Shown: in pieces, positions 35,022-43,546 of the stretch
How the letters are laid out: each line of letters begins with the position of its first letter
How positions within the stretch are numbered: position 1 is the stretch's first letter
Assembly: GCA_028023455.1 (NCBI GenBank)
Contig: JAQFVV010012489.1
Location: 1,580,381 to 1,644,380, forward strand
Source: Epiperipatus broadwayi
Lineage: Eukaryota > Onychophora > Udeonychophora > Euonychophora > Peripatidae
DNA length: 64,000 nucleotides
Reading direction: 5' to 3'
Position numbers and translations under genes: made by a program
The notes under the pieces: model-generated
Database searches by the model: none
Seen by the model: the letters and a program-made list of their open reading frames with translations, nothing else
Told to the model about the DNA's origin: nothing

Positions 35022-36190
35022 GAGTTAGTAAAAGTGTAAAAGAGAGAAAAGAAGCATGCAGAGATTATAACTGTGCTATTGAGAACAAAGAAAGTGAATA
35101 TGATATTAATGCTAAATGGGGAAAGTACTTAGAAAAGAAGAAGTTGGCTAAAATGGATAATTATAGAGAGAGGATGAAGTTAAATAGTAAATTGTTGGAG
35201 GATATTAATAAAAGTGGAAGTGATAGGAGTAAAAAATTTTGGAATTACATTAAAAGGAGAAATGTAAAGGAAAGAGAGATAGTATTAATAGATGATGAGG
35301 GAATAGAGTGTAATTCTAGAGAAGAGGTAGAGAGAATCTTAAATAGATATGTAATGGATATAGAAAAGATGTTAGATGTGAAAAAAGTAGTGATAGAAAA
35401 AATGAAAGCAGTTAGTAATGGGAATATTAGGTTCACAAAAAATGAATTGAATGAGGCAGGGAAGAGATTGAAAAGTGGAAAGGCAAGAGGTTTAGATGGA
35501 TGGGCAGCAGAGATGGTAATGAATTTAGGGCATAGAGCAAAAGCAAAGTTATTATCATGTTTTAATAAAACGGCACAGAAGACAGTTTTTCTGGTTAGTT
35601 GGAGTAATACAAGAATAAGATTATTATTTAAAGGAAAGGGTAAGGATCATAGAAAGTTAAATAATTATAGACTGATAACGGTAACATCAGTTTTATATAA
35701 AAAAAATTCATATATGGTAGCTGGAAGAGTGGAAGAGAATAATGTACTGGGGGAAATGAAAGGAGGTTTTAGGTCAGATAGGCATATAGGAGATAATTTG
35801 TTTGTAGTTACACAACTTATGGAGATGATTAGGAATTCTGGTAGATCATTATATATGAGTTTTATAGTTATAGAGAAAGCATATGATAGAGTAAATAGAA
35901 ATACATTAAGGGCAATGTTAGCCAATTTGGGAATGGATGAAGCTTTAGTAAATATTATTAAGAAATTATATGAAAATAATTATTATACTCACCAGTTAGG
36001 GGATATAGAATCAGTTAAAGTTAAAAATGGGGTGGGATTAAGACAAGCATGCTCTATGTCACCTATTTTGTTTTTGTTGTTTTTGAGTGAAATGGAGAAA
36101 GCAATAAGAAAGACTAGGAAGAGGGGTAGAGATACCATTAATAAGTGGCAAGGGAGTATATATTTTGTTGGGTCTTTTTTTTACAGATGA
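35022..36190 (+). pseudogene. LINE B ORF2 reverse transcriptase, fingers and palm
   Basis: The open frame runs from ~35023 (ATG-less, 'RVSKSVKERKEACRDYN...') to 36190. Features in order: Lys-rich linker; 'KSGKARGLDGWAAEMV' (RT motif 1 region); 'LLFKGKGKDHRKLNNYRLITV' (motif 2); 'MKGGFRSDRHIGDNLFV' (GFR...DN, motif 2a/3 region); motif A 'FIVIEKAYDRVN', where the catalytic Asp is replaced by Val (codon 35867-35869); and motif B 'GLRQACSMSPILF' (RQG changed to RQA). The frame is lost in a run of 8 T at about 36174-36181, just before motif C. The Asp to Val change alone should abolish polymerisation. Antisense frames here are shadows. Confidence 0.93.
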
Positions 36191-37340
36191 TATCTTTTTG
36201 TGTGCAGAAAGAAGAGAAGATATAGAAATTATGTTGAGGACATGTGCAAGGGTGAGTAAAAAGATGGGGATTAAATTTAATGAAGAAAAATCAAATATAA
36301 TGATGGTTAATACTGGGGAAAAAGAAGATGTAGAATTTTTATTGGGGGATATAAAGTTAAGTGTGGTGGATAGATATAGGTATTTGGGAATCATCTTATG
36401 TAATCAGGAAAATTGCTTGGATGAATGGGAGAAAAAATTGGTAAATGAAGCAAAGAAAAGAAAGGGTTTGGTAAAGAAACTAATAGTACTTTCATATAAT
36501 AAATATGATGTAGGTAGAATAGTATGGAAGGGAGTTGCAGTAGCAGGGTTGACATTTGGTAATGATGCATTATGTGTTAGTAAAAGGGTTTTAGATTATT
36601 TAGAGAAAGTACAAAGGGAAGTAGGAAGACATGCATTAGATGCAGAGATGTGGACAGCAAAGGAGGCAATTCAAGAAGAAATGGGATGGTCAAGTTTTTA
36701 TATGAGAAATGCAAAAAGTAAAATGAAAATATTTGGTAGATTGCAGTTTATGGATAGGAAAAGAATAGCAAAAATAGTGTTCAATTGGGTTATGAGTAAA
36801 GGGCAGGTAACAAGATGGGTGAGAAAGGTAATGTGGTATGTAAAAGATTTGGATAAAGAATTTATATCAGTATACTTGTATAAAAGGTGGGATGATTGTG
36901 TTAGGAGGATTGCTGAGTGTTATAGTGATAAGGAATGGGATGAAAGAATAGAAGCATTAATAAAAAATAGGGAGTTGGAGAGATGGAGAACTAGCATGGA
37001 GGGTAAGAAGAGTTTAAATATATATAGAAGTAAACAGAATATTGGATGCGAGTTAATTTATGATAATAGTAAGGAAAGTAGTTTATTATTTAAGGCTCGA
37101 AAGGGATCTTTAGCAACAAGAGAATATACATGTAAATGGAAAACCATGGATAATTTAGTGTGCAAATTGTGTAAGGAAGGTATAGAAAATATTAGGCACC
37201 TGTTGATTGAATGTAAATGCTTGAAAGCAGAAAGGGTACAGATAATGAAGTTATGGGAGAATAGACATGAACAAAGTGACTATACAGAAAGTGAGTTATT
37301 AGTTTTTATGTTGGGTTTGCAAGAGATAAGGGGGATTTAG
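36165..37340 (+). pseudogene. LINE B ORF2 C-terminal half: RT motif C, thumb, CCHC
   Basis: Continues ORF2 after the T-run frameshift. It opens 'GLFFTDDIFLCAERREDIE' (motif C with FTDD in place of F/YADD, ~36180-36191), then 'KMGIKFNEEKSNIMM', 'YRYLGIIL', 'VAGLTFGND', 'LEKVQREVGRHALDAEMW', 'EEMGWSSFYMRNAKSKM' and a long basic thumb. It ends with 'CKLCKEG...RHLLIECKC' (CxxC-H-C, 37160-37220). Stop TAG at 37338-37340. The 'QREVGRxAL...GWSSF.xR.AxSK' block is shared with LINEs described from ticks, molluscs and other invertebrates (recalled, not searched). About 390 codons remain open here, so decay is modest. Confidence 0.93.
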
Positions 37341-37513
37341 ATATAAAGGCCATAGAGTTGACAAAGATTATGTTGTGGAAATGGGATGGGGTAGAATATG
37401 GGAAGACTTAAGAGTGGGAAATGGAGAATAAAATGGCTAACAGGTTTATCTGGGCATAATTGCTGAGAGATTCTTGACTTCTTTTAAGGAGAGACCAAAT
37501 ACATCACATCACA

Positions 37514-38130
37514 TTGAATCTCAACATCTAAATCTACCTTTCTATTTATAAAATAAGATATTTAAACTGATTTAGATTCTCAACTTGATAACCATCCAAG
37601 GCGAAAGTTTTGAGAATTTTTCTTCTATCACTGGCTGATAAGGAACTTGAGTTTTTTAAAACATTAATTAATAAAACAAACCAAGATATTTATAAATTAT
37701 ATTCAAAACATTAAGAACATTCTGTAAATTGTTTTTTGAATTGGAAAAAGTAACACAATCATTAGCATACTATATAAATCTAGAATTAAGTTCCTTTTTT
37801 TTTTCTACTTTTAATCAATTCAAATTAAAAATTTCATCAACAAATCTGTATTTTATTTTGATCCCTGTCTGATTAGGTCACCTATAAATAATTCCAAAAA
37901 CCACTGTCAAAAAGTTGAAAGCAATGTTAGAACAAATATATACCCTTGTTTTATTTTTTTATGTATGGAAATTGTAATGATTTTTTACACATTGGATTAG
38001 AACTGAAATCTTTCTAGATTTCTTTAAATTTAATTGTAAATGCATTGACATGTTTATTACTCACCCATATATTGAAATGAAAGTTTTCATACATGTTTAT
38101 AAATTAAAACATCAATGTCTCAACAAGGCA
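37514..38130 (-). pseudogene. LINE A (minus), RT motifs B and C, upstream of LINE B
   Basis: Read leftwards: 'KKIKQGYIFVLTLLS' (motif B, KQGCVLxPTLF type), a linker 'GDLIRQGSK...RFVDEIFNLN', 'YANDCVTFSNSKNNLQNVLNVLN' (motif C YADDC, one D changed to N), then 'VPYQPVIEEKFSKL' and 'VDLDVEIQ' up to the LINE B junction. Frame breaks are frequent. Together with 33435-33735 and 32690-33197 this makes one LINE of ~1.4 kb retained length. Upstream of 38130 it becomes unrecognisable and meets the 3' side of the minus-strand PLE. Confidence 0.8.
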
Positions 38131-38149
38131 GCACATCTCTCAATTGGGT

Positions 38150-38855
38150 GAAAGAACAGTAATACTAATTGTACCACATAGACTGATTTAAATTTAATAG
38201 TGTTTTTAAATTTCTATTCCTTTGCATGAGGAAACTCTTTCTTATAGTTGGTAATTTTATTGTTTCATCATATTTGTTAATGCAATTTCTTTTATTAATA
38301 TTTCCATAGCCTCCCTAAATATTCTCTGATTTGTTTGGTACATGTAGATATAATTTTACTATTTAAGACATCTATGCAATGGCCTGTGTTTAAAATATGG
38401 ACAAGAAGTGCTGATGATGTGAGAACTTTTCACTGCATTAAGGTGCTCATTTTTTAACTATGTGTATAGTTTGGCACATGCCACATGAGATCTCTTAGAC
38501 TCCTTGAGCTTGCAGAGAATTACATCCTTAGATTTGACCAGAATGTTATTTTCTTTTATCAGTAGAGAATGGTGCTTTTATATTATATCATTTCATTACC
38601 CTTCTAATCCTATCGTTGTTTTTTATATAAGAAATACAAACTTTTAACAAAAGCACTTTCTGCTTTTTCTTTCTGGGTGACTTTTGATTTGCGAATTGTG
38701 CTATTTATAGTAATAGTATTGTAATCAATCATTAATAAAACATCCCACATATGTTGGATCTCGTTTCTTAATGCAAGTGGATTTGAGAGCAAGAATGCCC
38801 TGTTGAAAAGTGACTTAGCTATAGAGAAGATTTGGGCTGAATAATGATGAGATGA
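38150..38855 (-). pseudogene. Old minus-strand PLE, post-RT linker and GIY-YIG remnant
   Basis: Read leftwards from 38855: 'SSHHYSAQIFSIAKSLFNRAF' region (PLEs usually show 'SxHHPxxKRSVVKTLLxRA'), 'LRNEIQHMWDVLLMIDYNTITINSTIRK', 'FVKSLYF(I)xYIK', then the endonuclease zone with 'KRSHVACAKLYT.LKNEHLNAVKSSH' (degraded YIG...R.xEH) and 'NTGHCIDVLNSKIIS'. Several stops. The upstream RT half lies at 43547-44560; the younger PLE sits between them. A different PLE family from the plus-strand element, judging by sequence. Confidence 0.78.
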
Positions 38856-38858
38856 TGT

Positions 38859-39492
38859 GATGAAGGAGAGGAATATGATAAAAAAATAAATAGAATAAAG
38901 GAAGATTTTAAGAAAAATGAATATCCAGAAAAGGTAATAAAAAACAATATAAAAAAGATAGAAGAGTTATATAAAAAAAAGGGAAAGGATGAAGGGAAAC
39001 GAAAAGAAAAGAATGAATACATAGGAATAAAAGTTAATGATAGTAGTATAGTAAGGGGAATTAATAATATTATTAAAAAAATTAATAAAGATTTAAAAAA
39101 TGATATTAAATATAAAGTAGTGAATAAAAGAAAGAAAAATATAATGGATATTTTAGATAATAGGTATATAAGTGGAGAGAAGAAATATATAAATGGGGTT
39201 TATGAGATAGAATGCAGAAAATGTAGGGATAAAGGGATTATGAATAAATATGTTGGTGAGATGAAAAATTCAATATATACTAGGTTAAAGCAACATAAAT
39301 ATGATAGAGGATCACCGGTATATGCATTTTATGGAGACAGGTCATAAACTAGAAAAAGAGAATATTAGAATGATAAGTTATGCAAGTAGTAGCAGGGATA
39401 GAAAAATAAGGGAGGCAATTTTAATAAAGAAGATAAATCCAAATATTAACAGAGAAAGTGGTTTAAAAACTATCTTAGAAAATAAACAGTGA
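38859..39492 (+). pseudogene. GIY-YIG endonuclease end of the PLE, upstream copy
   Basis: The frame is open from 38859 without a start codon, reading the post-RT linker straight through CGA at 38991. It enters 'KYINGVYEIECRKC' (GIY-like, CxxC) and 'NKYVGEMKNSIYTRLKQHK' (YIG plus the conserved Arg). A 2-bp deletion near 39320 (GGTATATGCAT where the other copy has GGTATATATGCAT) shifts the frame; the rest, 'METGHKLEKENIRMI...RKIREAILIKKINPNINRE', continues in the next frame to 39492. It is a domain fragment within a pseudo-LTR, not a separate gene. Confidence 0.9.
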
Positions 39493-40076
39493 AAACTAAT
39501 AAGAATTAAAATAAGTAGTTTGTATAATAGATAATAGAGGGAGCTGTATATAGATTAAAAGAAATTAGAGTATATTATGGGATAGAAAATGGTGGAGTAG
39601 AGAGAGTTTAGTAGATATTAAGGTAAGATATAAAATAAAAATACATATAAGAATTAAAATAATTAAAATAATTTTATAAGGGATAAGTAAATGGAAGAGG
39701 CAGGAATAAAATATGGGTAAAATGGAATTAAGGAATGGAATAAAATAATTAAAAATTAGGATAATAGGTGAAATGTAAAATGAAGTTAAATTTGTGAATA
39801 AAGTAATATGTAAAATAAGGTTAAATTATGAATATAGTAATATAATAATATTACATTAAATTATAAAATTATTGTAAAAGAAAAAAAAGGTGAATAAATA
39901 TTAGTATAATAATAACTAAGAATAGAAATAAAGGGTAAAGTAGATTTTAAAGTTATATAATAGTATGTTTTATGAATAAACTTATGGTAATAATTAAGTT
40001 GGTAAAATTGTAAAAATTTAATAGATGTATGTATGAAATATGGTTGTATTAATATAATGTTTAAATTTTTGTAGAT
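39493..40076 (+). other. PLE 3' untranslated region, upstream copy
   Basis: Non-coding, extremely C-poor and purine-rich on the plus strand. Repeated at 42847-43440. No open frame of note; the minus-strand frame at 39861-40103 is a shadow of low-complexity sequence. Confidence 0.7.
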
Positions 40077-40106
40077 CTGACGAAGACTGCTAGGAACAGT
40101 CAAAAC
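40077..40106 (+). ncRNA. Hammerhead-like core, damaged (upstream pseudo-LTR)
   Basis: CTGACGA, a 5-bp stem GACTG/CAGTC with loop CTAGGAA, then AAAAC. Compared with the downstream copy, the conserved GAAA has become AAAA; the CUGANGA box tolerates the T to C change. With that G lost, self-cleavage would not be expected. Homologous to 43441-43470. Confidence 0.45.
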
Positions 40107-40263
40107 TGTAATATTAATAAATAAATATATTTTGCTTCAAAGTGTCAAAAGAGTGGAATGTGGTTATTATATGTTATATATTAGAAAAGCAAAAATAAAG
40201 AAGGAAAGAGGAAGAGAAATTATTGAAGATTATATTATAATATAAGGAATAATACACAAGTAA

Positions 40264-40788
40264 ATGGTGAAGGAAGATTTGGACATTATGGAAGATACAA
40301 TCAAATTGAATAATATTTATACTGTTAAAAACTTTATAATTTATATAAGAAATGTAGAAGAAGAAGTATCAAGAATGGTGAATAGAAGATGGAGACTGCT
40401 AATAAGATTAAGTAATGTTAAGAATAATATATGGTTTATGAAGAAATGTTCAAGTAAAGATGCTATACCAAATTTTATTAAAATGAAAAAGTTAAGAAGA
40501 ATTATGAAGGATAAAAGAAAGATGATAAGGAATATGGAAAGAAGATTATTAAAAGAATATATAAAGAATGGGTACAAAAATAAAAGAACAATTTATAAAG
40601 AAATAGAACAATTAGAAAGGAAATTGGTTAATAGAATTACTAAAAAAGAAGAAGGAATATTTCAACAATTGTATAATAGGAAGAAGGATATAATAAATAA
40701 TAGAACTAGAATAAGACATGAAAAGAAATTGGATAAAATAGTAAAGGAAAGAGAAGAGGAGAAAAGTGAGAAAAGAGAAGAAATATGA
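40264..40788 (+). pseudogene. PLE polyprotein N-terminal region
   Basis: 174 residues, Lys/Arg/Glu-rich and helical or coiled-coil in character ('KKLRRIMKDKRKMIRNMERRLLKEYIK', 'IYKEIEQLERKLVNRITKK'). This corresponds to the poorly conserved region ahead of the PLE RT. The segment 'NNIWFMKKCSSKDAIPNFIKMKK' resembles the 'C...G.IPKGLRIK' stretch often found near PLE N-termini. The frame ends at 40788, while the RT frame, shifted by one, is already open from before its first ATG at 40766. A single frameshift in the A/G-rich stretch ~40745-40790 has probably split one protein in two. The start at 40264 is the first ATG after the pseudo-LTR and is plausible. Antisense frames are shadows. Confidence 0.8.
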
Positions 40789-42343
40789 AAACAATGTATG
40801 TAATCTGACAAAAGTAAAATTAGAAGAAGAAGAAATAAGAATGATAAATAAAGGAATAAAGTATGTTCCATATGGAAATAATAAAAGAAGAGATATAATG
40901 GAAGTGCAGGTAGGAATGGAGATAATGTTTCAGAAGTATATGGAGGAAAAATATGGGATATATTATTATCAAAATAAAGATGTTTATAGTATAATTAATA
41001 AAGATGATAAAAAATGGTTTGAGAAGTTAAAGGAAGAAGTAAATAATCTGATATATAGAATTAAAAATGTAAAGGATAGAAAGGTAGGGAAAAAAGAAAG
41101 AACAAAGGTAAATGATATTATTGAAATGAAAAAGAAATATGGTAGAGAAATAATGTTTATTAAATCGGATAAAGGAGGAAAATTAGTTATGATGTATAAA
41201 CATGATTATATAAAAAAGATGGAAGAGATGTTAGAAGAAGAATTTTTTATAAAGATAAAGAAAGATGATACGGGGGTGAATAATAAAAAAATATATACAA
41301 TGATTAAAGGTTTATATAACAAAGGATTAGTAAATAGAGGATTATTAGAGAACTTAGTTACTAAGGATTGTGAAGTGGCAAAAATATATGGGGCGCCAAA
41401 GATTTATAAAGAAGGTATACCATTAAGACCAGTGATTAATGGAAAGGGGTCATATTACGATAGAGTATCGAAATGGTTAGGAAAGATATTCAGAAAATAT
41501 GTAAATAGAGAAAGTAGGACATTTATAAAGAATAATAAAGATTTAGTAAAAGAAATTAAGACAAAAGTAAATGAATATAGTAAATATAAATTGACAATGG
41601 TAAAGATAGATGTAGTGTCCATGTATACAAATATTGATGTAGAAAAAGCAATTAGTTTGGCAATTAATAAATATAAGGAAGATAGGGAAAAGGAAATAGA
41701 AATACCTGTAGAGATAATAAAGAATTTAATGGAAATATGTTGTAAAGTTATAACTTTTGAATTTAATGGAGGGTTTTATAAACAGAAAGAAGGATTGTTA
41801 ATAGGAGGTGCATTGAGTGGGGTATTGAGTGAGATATATATGCAGGATATGGAAGATCAAATGATAGGGGATGAGAATGCACCAATATTAATTAAAAGAT
41901 ATGTGGATGATTTTCTATTAATATTTAATAGAGGTGAGAGACAGATAAAAAAATTTATAGATAAAATAAATAAAATAGATAAGAAGATACATTTTACAAT
42001 AGAATGGGAGAATGATAATAGATTGGCATATCTAGATATAATGATAAAGAAGGAATATTATGAGAAAAGATGTAAAGTAAAAACAGAAGTGTTTAGAAAA
42101 ATGGGTATTACAAATGCAGTAAATTGGGGTTCTAATATGGATATTAAGCATAAGATTAGTGCTATAAGTTCTAAGGTATATAGAGCAAAATATTATTGTG
42201 ATGAAGGAGAGGAATATGATAAAGAAATAAATAGAATAAAGGAAGATTTTAAGAAAAATGAATATCCAGAAAAGGTAATAAAAAACAATATAAAAAAGAT
42301 AGAAGAGTTATATAAAAAAGAGGGAAAGGATGAAGGGAAATGA
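40766..42343 (+). pseudogene. PLE reverse transcriptase domain
   Basis: 525 residues. In order: 'VCNLTKVKLEEEEIRMINKG' with 'IKYVP' (residues ~12-36, the typical pre-RT block); 'IMFIKSDKGGKLVMM' (~131, 'DKGG'); 'KIYGAPKIYKEGIPLRPVI' (~207); motif A 'KIDVVSMYTNI' (catalytic Asp at residue 282); motif B-like 'GLLIGGALSGVLSEIYM' (~350; GSPLS is GALSG here); motif C 'RYVDDFLLIF' (Asp 381-382); 'IHFTIEWENDNRLAYLDIMI' (~412); then 'ISAISSKVYRAKYYC...EYPEKVIKNNI'. PLE RTs are related to telomerase and extend a 3'-OH at the target. The frame stops at a TGA (42341-42343) that is CGA in the upstream copy, cutting off the in-frame endonuclease. All three catalytic Asp codons are intact. Confidence 0.95.
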
Positions 42344-42826
42344 AAAGAAAAGAAGGAATACATAGGAATAAAAGTTAATGATAGTAGTATAGTAAGGGGA
42401 ATTAATAATATTATTAAAAAAATTAATAAAGATTTTAAAAATGATATTAAATATAAAGTAGTGAATAAAAGAAAGAAAAATATAATGGATATTTTAGATA
42501 ATAGGTATATAAGTGGAGAGAAGAAATATATAAATGGGGTTTATGAGATAGAATGCAGAAAATGTAGGGATAAAGGGATTATGAATAAATATGTTGGTGA
42601 GATGAAAAATTCAATATATACTAGGTTAAAGCAACATAAATATGATAGAGGATCACCGGTATATATGCATTTTATGGAGACAGGTCATAAACTAGAAAAA
42701 GAGAATATTAGAATGATAAGTTATGCAAGTAGTAGGAGGGATAGAAAAATAAGGGAGGCAATTTTAATAAAGAAGATAAATCCAAATATTAATAGAGAAA
42801 GTGGTTTAAAAACTATCTTAGTATAA
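42344..42826 (+). pseudogene. PLE GIY-YIG endonuclease domain, downstream copy
   Basis: In the same frame as the RT, separated from it only by the TGA at 42341. Linker 'KEKKEYIGIKVNDSSIVRGIN', then 'YINGVYEIECRKCRDKG' (GIY-like with the CxxC that marks PLE endonucleases), 'NKYVGEMKNSIYTRLKQHK' (YIG-like, Arg of the active site), 'PVYMHFMETGH' and 'DRKIREAILIKKINPNINR' (catalytic Glu in REAI). Stop TAA just after 'KTILV'. The domain nicks DNA to prime cDNA synthesis in PLEs. The ATG at 42461 is internal and not a natural start. All recognisable catalytic residues are kept, so only the upstream stop disables it. Confidence 0.93.
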
Positions 42827-42846
42827 AAAATAAAAAATAAATAAAA

Positions 42847-43440
42847 TAAACAGTGAAAACTAATAAGAATTAAAATAAGTAGTTTGTATAATAGATAATA
42901 GAGGGAGCTGTATATAGATTAAAAGAAATTAGAGTATATTATGGGATAGAAAATGGTGGAGTAGAGAGAGTTTAGTAGATATTAAGGTAAGATATAAAAT
43001 AAAAATACATATAAGAATTAAAATAATTAAAATAATTTTATAAGGGATAAGTAAATGGAAGAGGCAGGAATAAAATATGGGTAAAATGGAATTAAGGAAT
43101 GGAATAAAATAATTAAAAATTAGGATAATAGGTGAAATGTAAAATGAAGTTAAATTTGTGAATAAAGTAATATGTAAAATAAGGTTAAATTATGAATATA
43201 GTAATATAATAATATTACATTGAAATTATAAAATTATTGTAAAAGAAAAAAAGGTGAATAAATATTAGTATAATAATAACTAAGAATAGAAATAAAGGGT
43301 AAAGTAGATTTTAAAGTTATATAATAGTAAGTTTTATGAATAAACTTATGGTAATAATTAAGTTGGTAAAATTGTAAAAATTTAATAGATATATGTATGA
43401 AATATGGTTGTATTAATATAATGTTTAAATTTTTGTAGAT
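42847..43440 (+). other. PLE 3' untranslated region, downstream copy
   Basis: Matches 39493-40076 almost throughout. The strong purine bias (G far above C) continues here although it is not coding. A ~10-bp pair AAAAATTTAA (43376) / TTAAATTTTT (43424) lies just upstream of the hammerhead-like core and could form a helix leading into it. Confidence 0.7.
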
Positions 43441-43470
43441 CTGATGAAGACTGCTAGGAACAGTCGAAAC
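43441..43470 (+). ncRNA. Hammerhead-ribozyme-like core (downstream pseudo-LTR)
   Basis: CTGATGA, stem GACTG (loop CTAGGAA) CAGTC, then GAAAC. This is the exact hammerhead catalytic arrangement: CUGANGA box, helix II, GAAA box. Hammerhead motifs in PLE pseudo-LTRs are established (Cervera and De la Pena). Here I cannot fold a convincing helix I and helix III with a cleavable NUH. The best upstream candidate pairs AAAAATTTAA with TTAAATTTTT but leaves six unpaired bases next to the core. So the core is clear and the complete ribozyme is not shown. Confidence 0.55.
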
Positions 43471-43546
43471 TGTAATATTAATAAATAAATATATTTTGCT
43501 TCAAAGTGTCAAAAGAGTGGAATGTGGTTATTATATGTTATATGTT

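Larger units (their letters stand above)
33733..37513 (+). mobile_element. LINE B: plus-strand APE-type LINE nested in LINE A
   Basis: A ~3.8-kb element in the order ORF1 tail (SGNH-like), APE endonuclease, RT, C-terminal CCHC, 3' UTR and a short (ACATC)n 3' tail at ~37499-37513. Left and right flanks are two halves of one minus-strand LINE RT (LINE A), which defines both insertion edges to within ~20 bp. About six codons of LINE A are missing at the join, suggesting a small target deletion rather than a duplication. The sense strand is remarkably C-poor. It is 5'-truncated inside ORF1. All ORFs are broken, yet most motifs remain legible. Confidence 0.9.
38856..40179 (+). repeat. PLE pseudo-LTR, upstream copy
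   Basis: Direct repeat of 42197-43543, starting TGTGATGAAGGAGAGGAATA and ending TTATTATATGTTATAT. The copies are nearly identical. Differences noted: CGA here against TGA downstream (at 38991 and 42341), loss of one AT in the endonuclease (near 39320), a ~22-bp AT-rich insertion present only in the downstream copy (near 42822-42846), and damage in the hammerhead-like core. The high identity means both copies arrived together or by recent duplication. Confidence 0.96.
38856..43543 (+). mobile_element. Penelope-like element with tandem pseudo-LTR structure
   Basis: Two head-to-tail copies of one PLE. The first (38856-40179) is 5'-truncated and starts in the C-terminal part of the polyprotein. 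The second (40180-43543) covers nearly the whole element: N-terminal region, RT, GIY-YIG endonuclease and 3' UTR. The duplicated part forms pseudo-LTRs of 1324 and 1347 bp. Tandem, partly truncated copies are a known hallmark of PLEs (Penelope, Neptune and relatives). It is inserted in the same-class minus-strand PLE (38150-38855 / 43547-44560). Sense strand very C-poor. The polyprotein is broken by a frameshift and a stop, so the copy is not autonomous now. Confidence 0.93.
42197..43543 (+). repeat. PLE pseudo-LTR, downstream copy
   Basis: Counterpart of 38856-40179: the last ~50 codons of the RT frame, the endonuclease, 3' UTR and hammerhead-like core. It ends at ...TTATATGTTATAT, directly followed by minus-strand PLE sequence, so the 3' edge of the element is well defined. 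Confidence 0.96.

Noticed and set aside
35245-36394. Minus-strand frames of 63, 86 and 111 residues
   Set aside because: Shadows of LINE B ORF2 in C-poor DNA.
40341-40871. Three minus-strand Leu/Phe/Ser-rich frames that look like membrane proteins
   Set aside because: They are reverse-strand readings of Lys/Glu-rich PLE coding DNA; hydrophobicity is a by-product of the purine bias.
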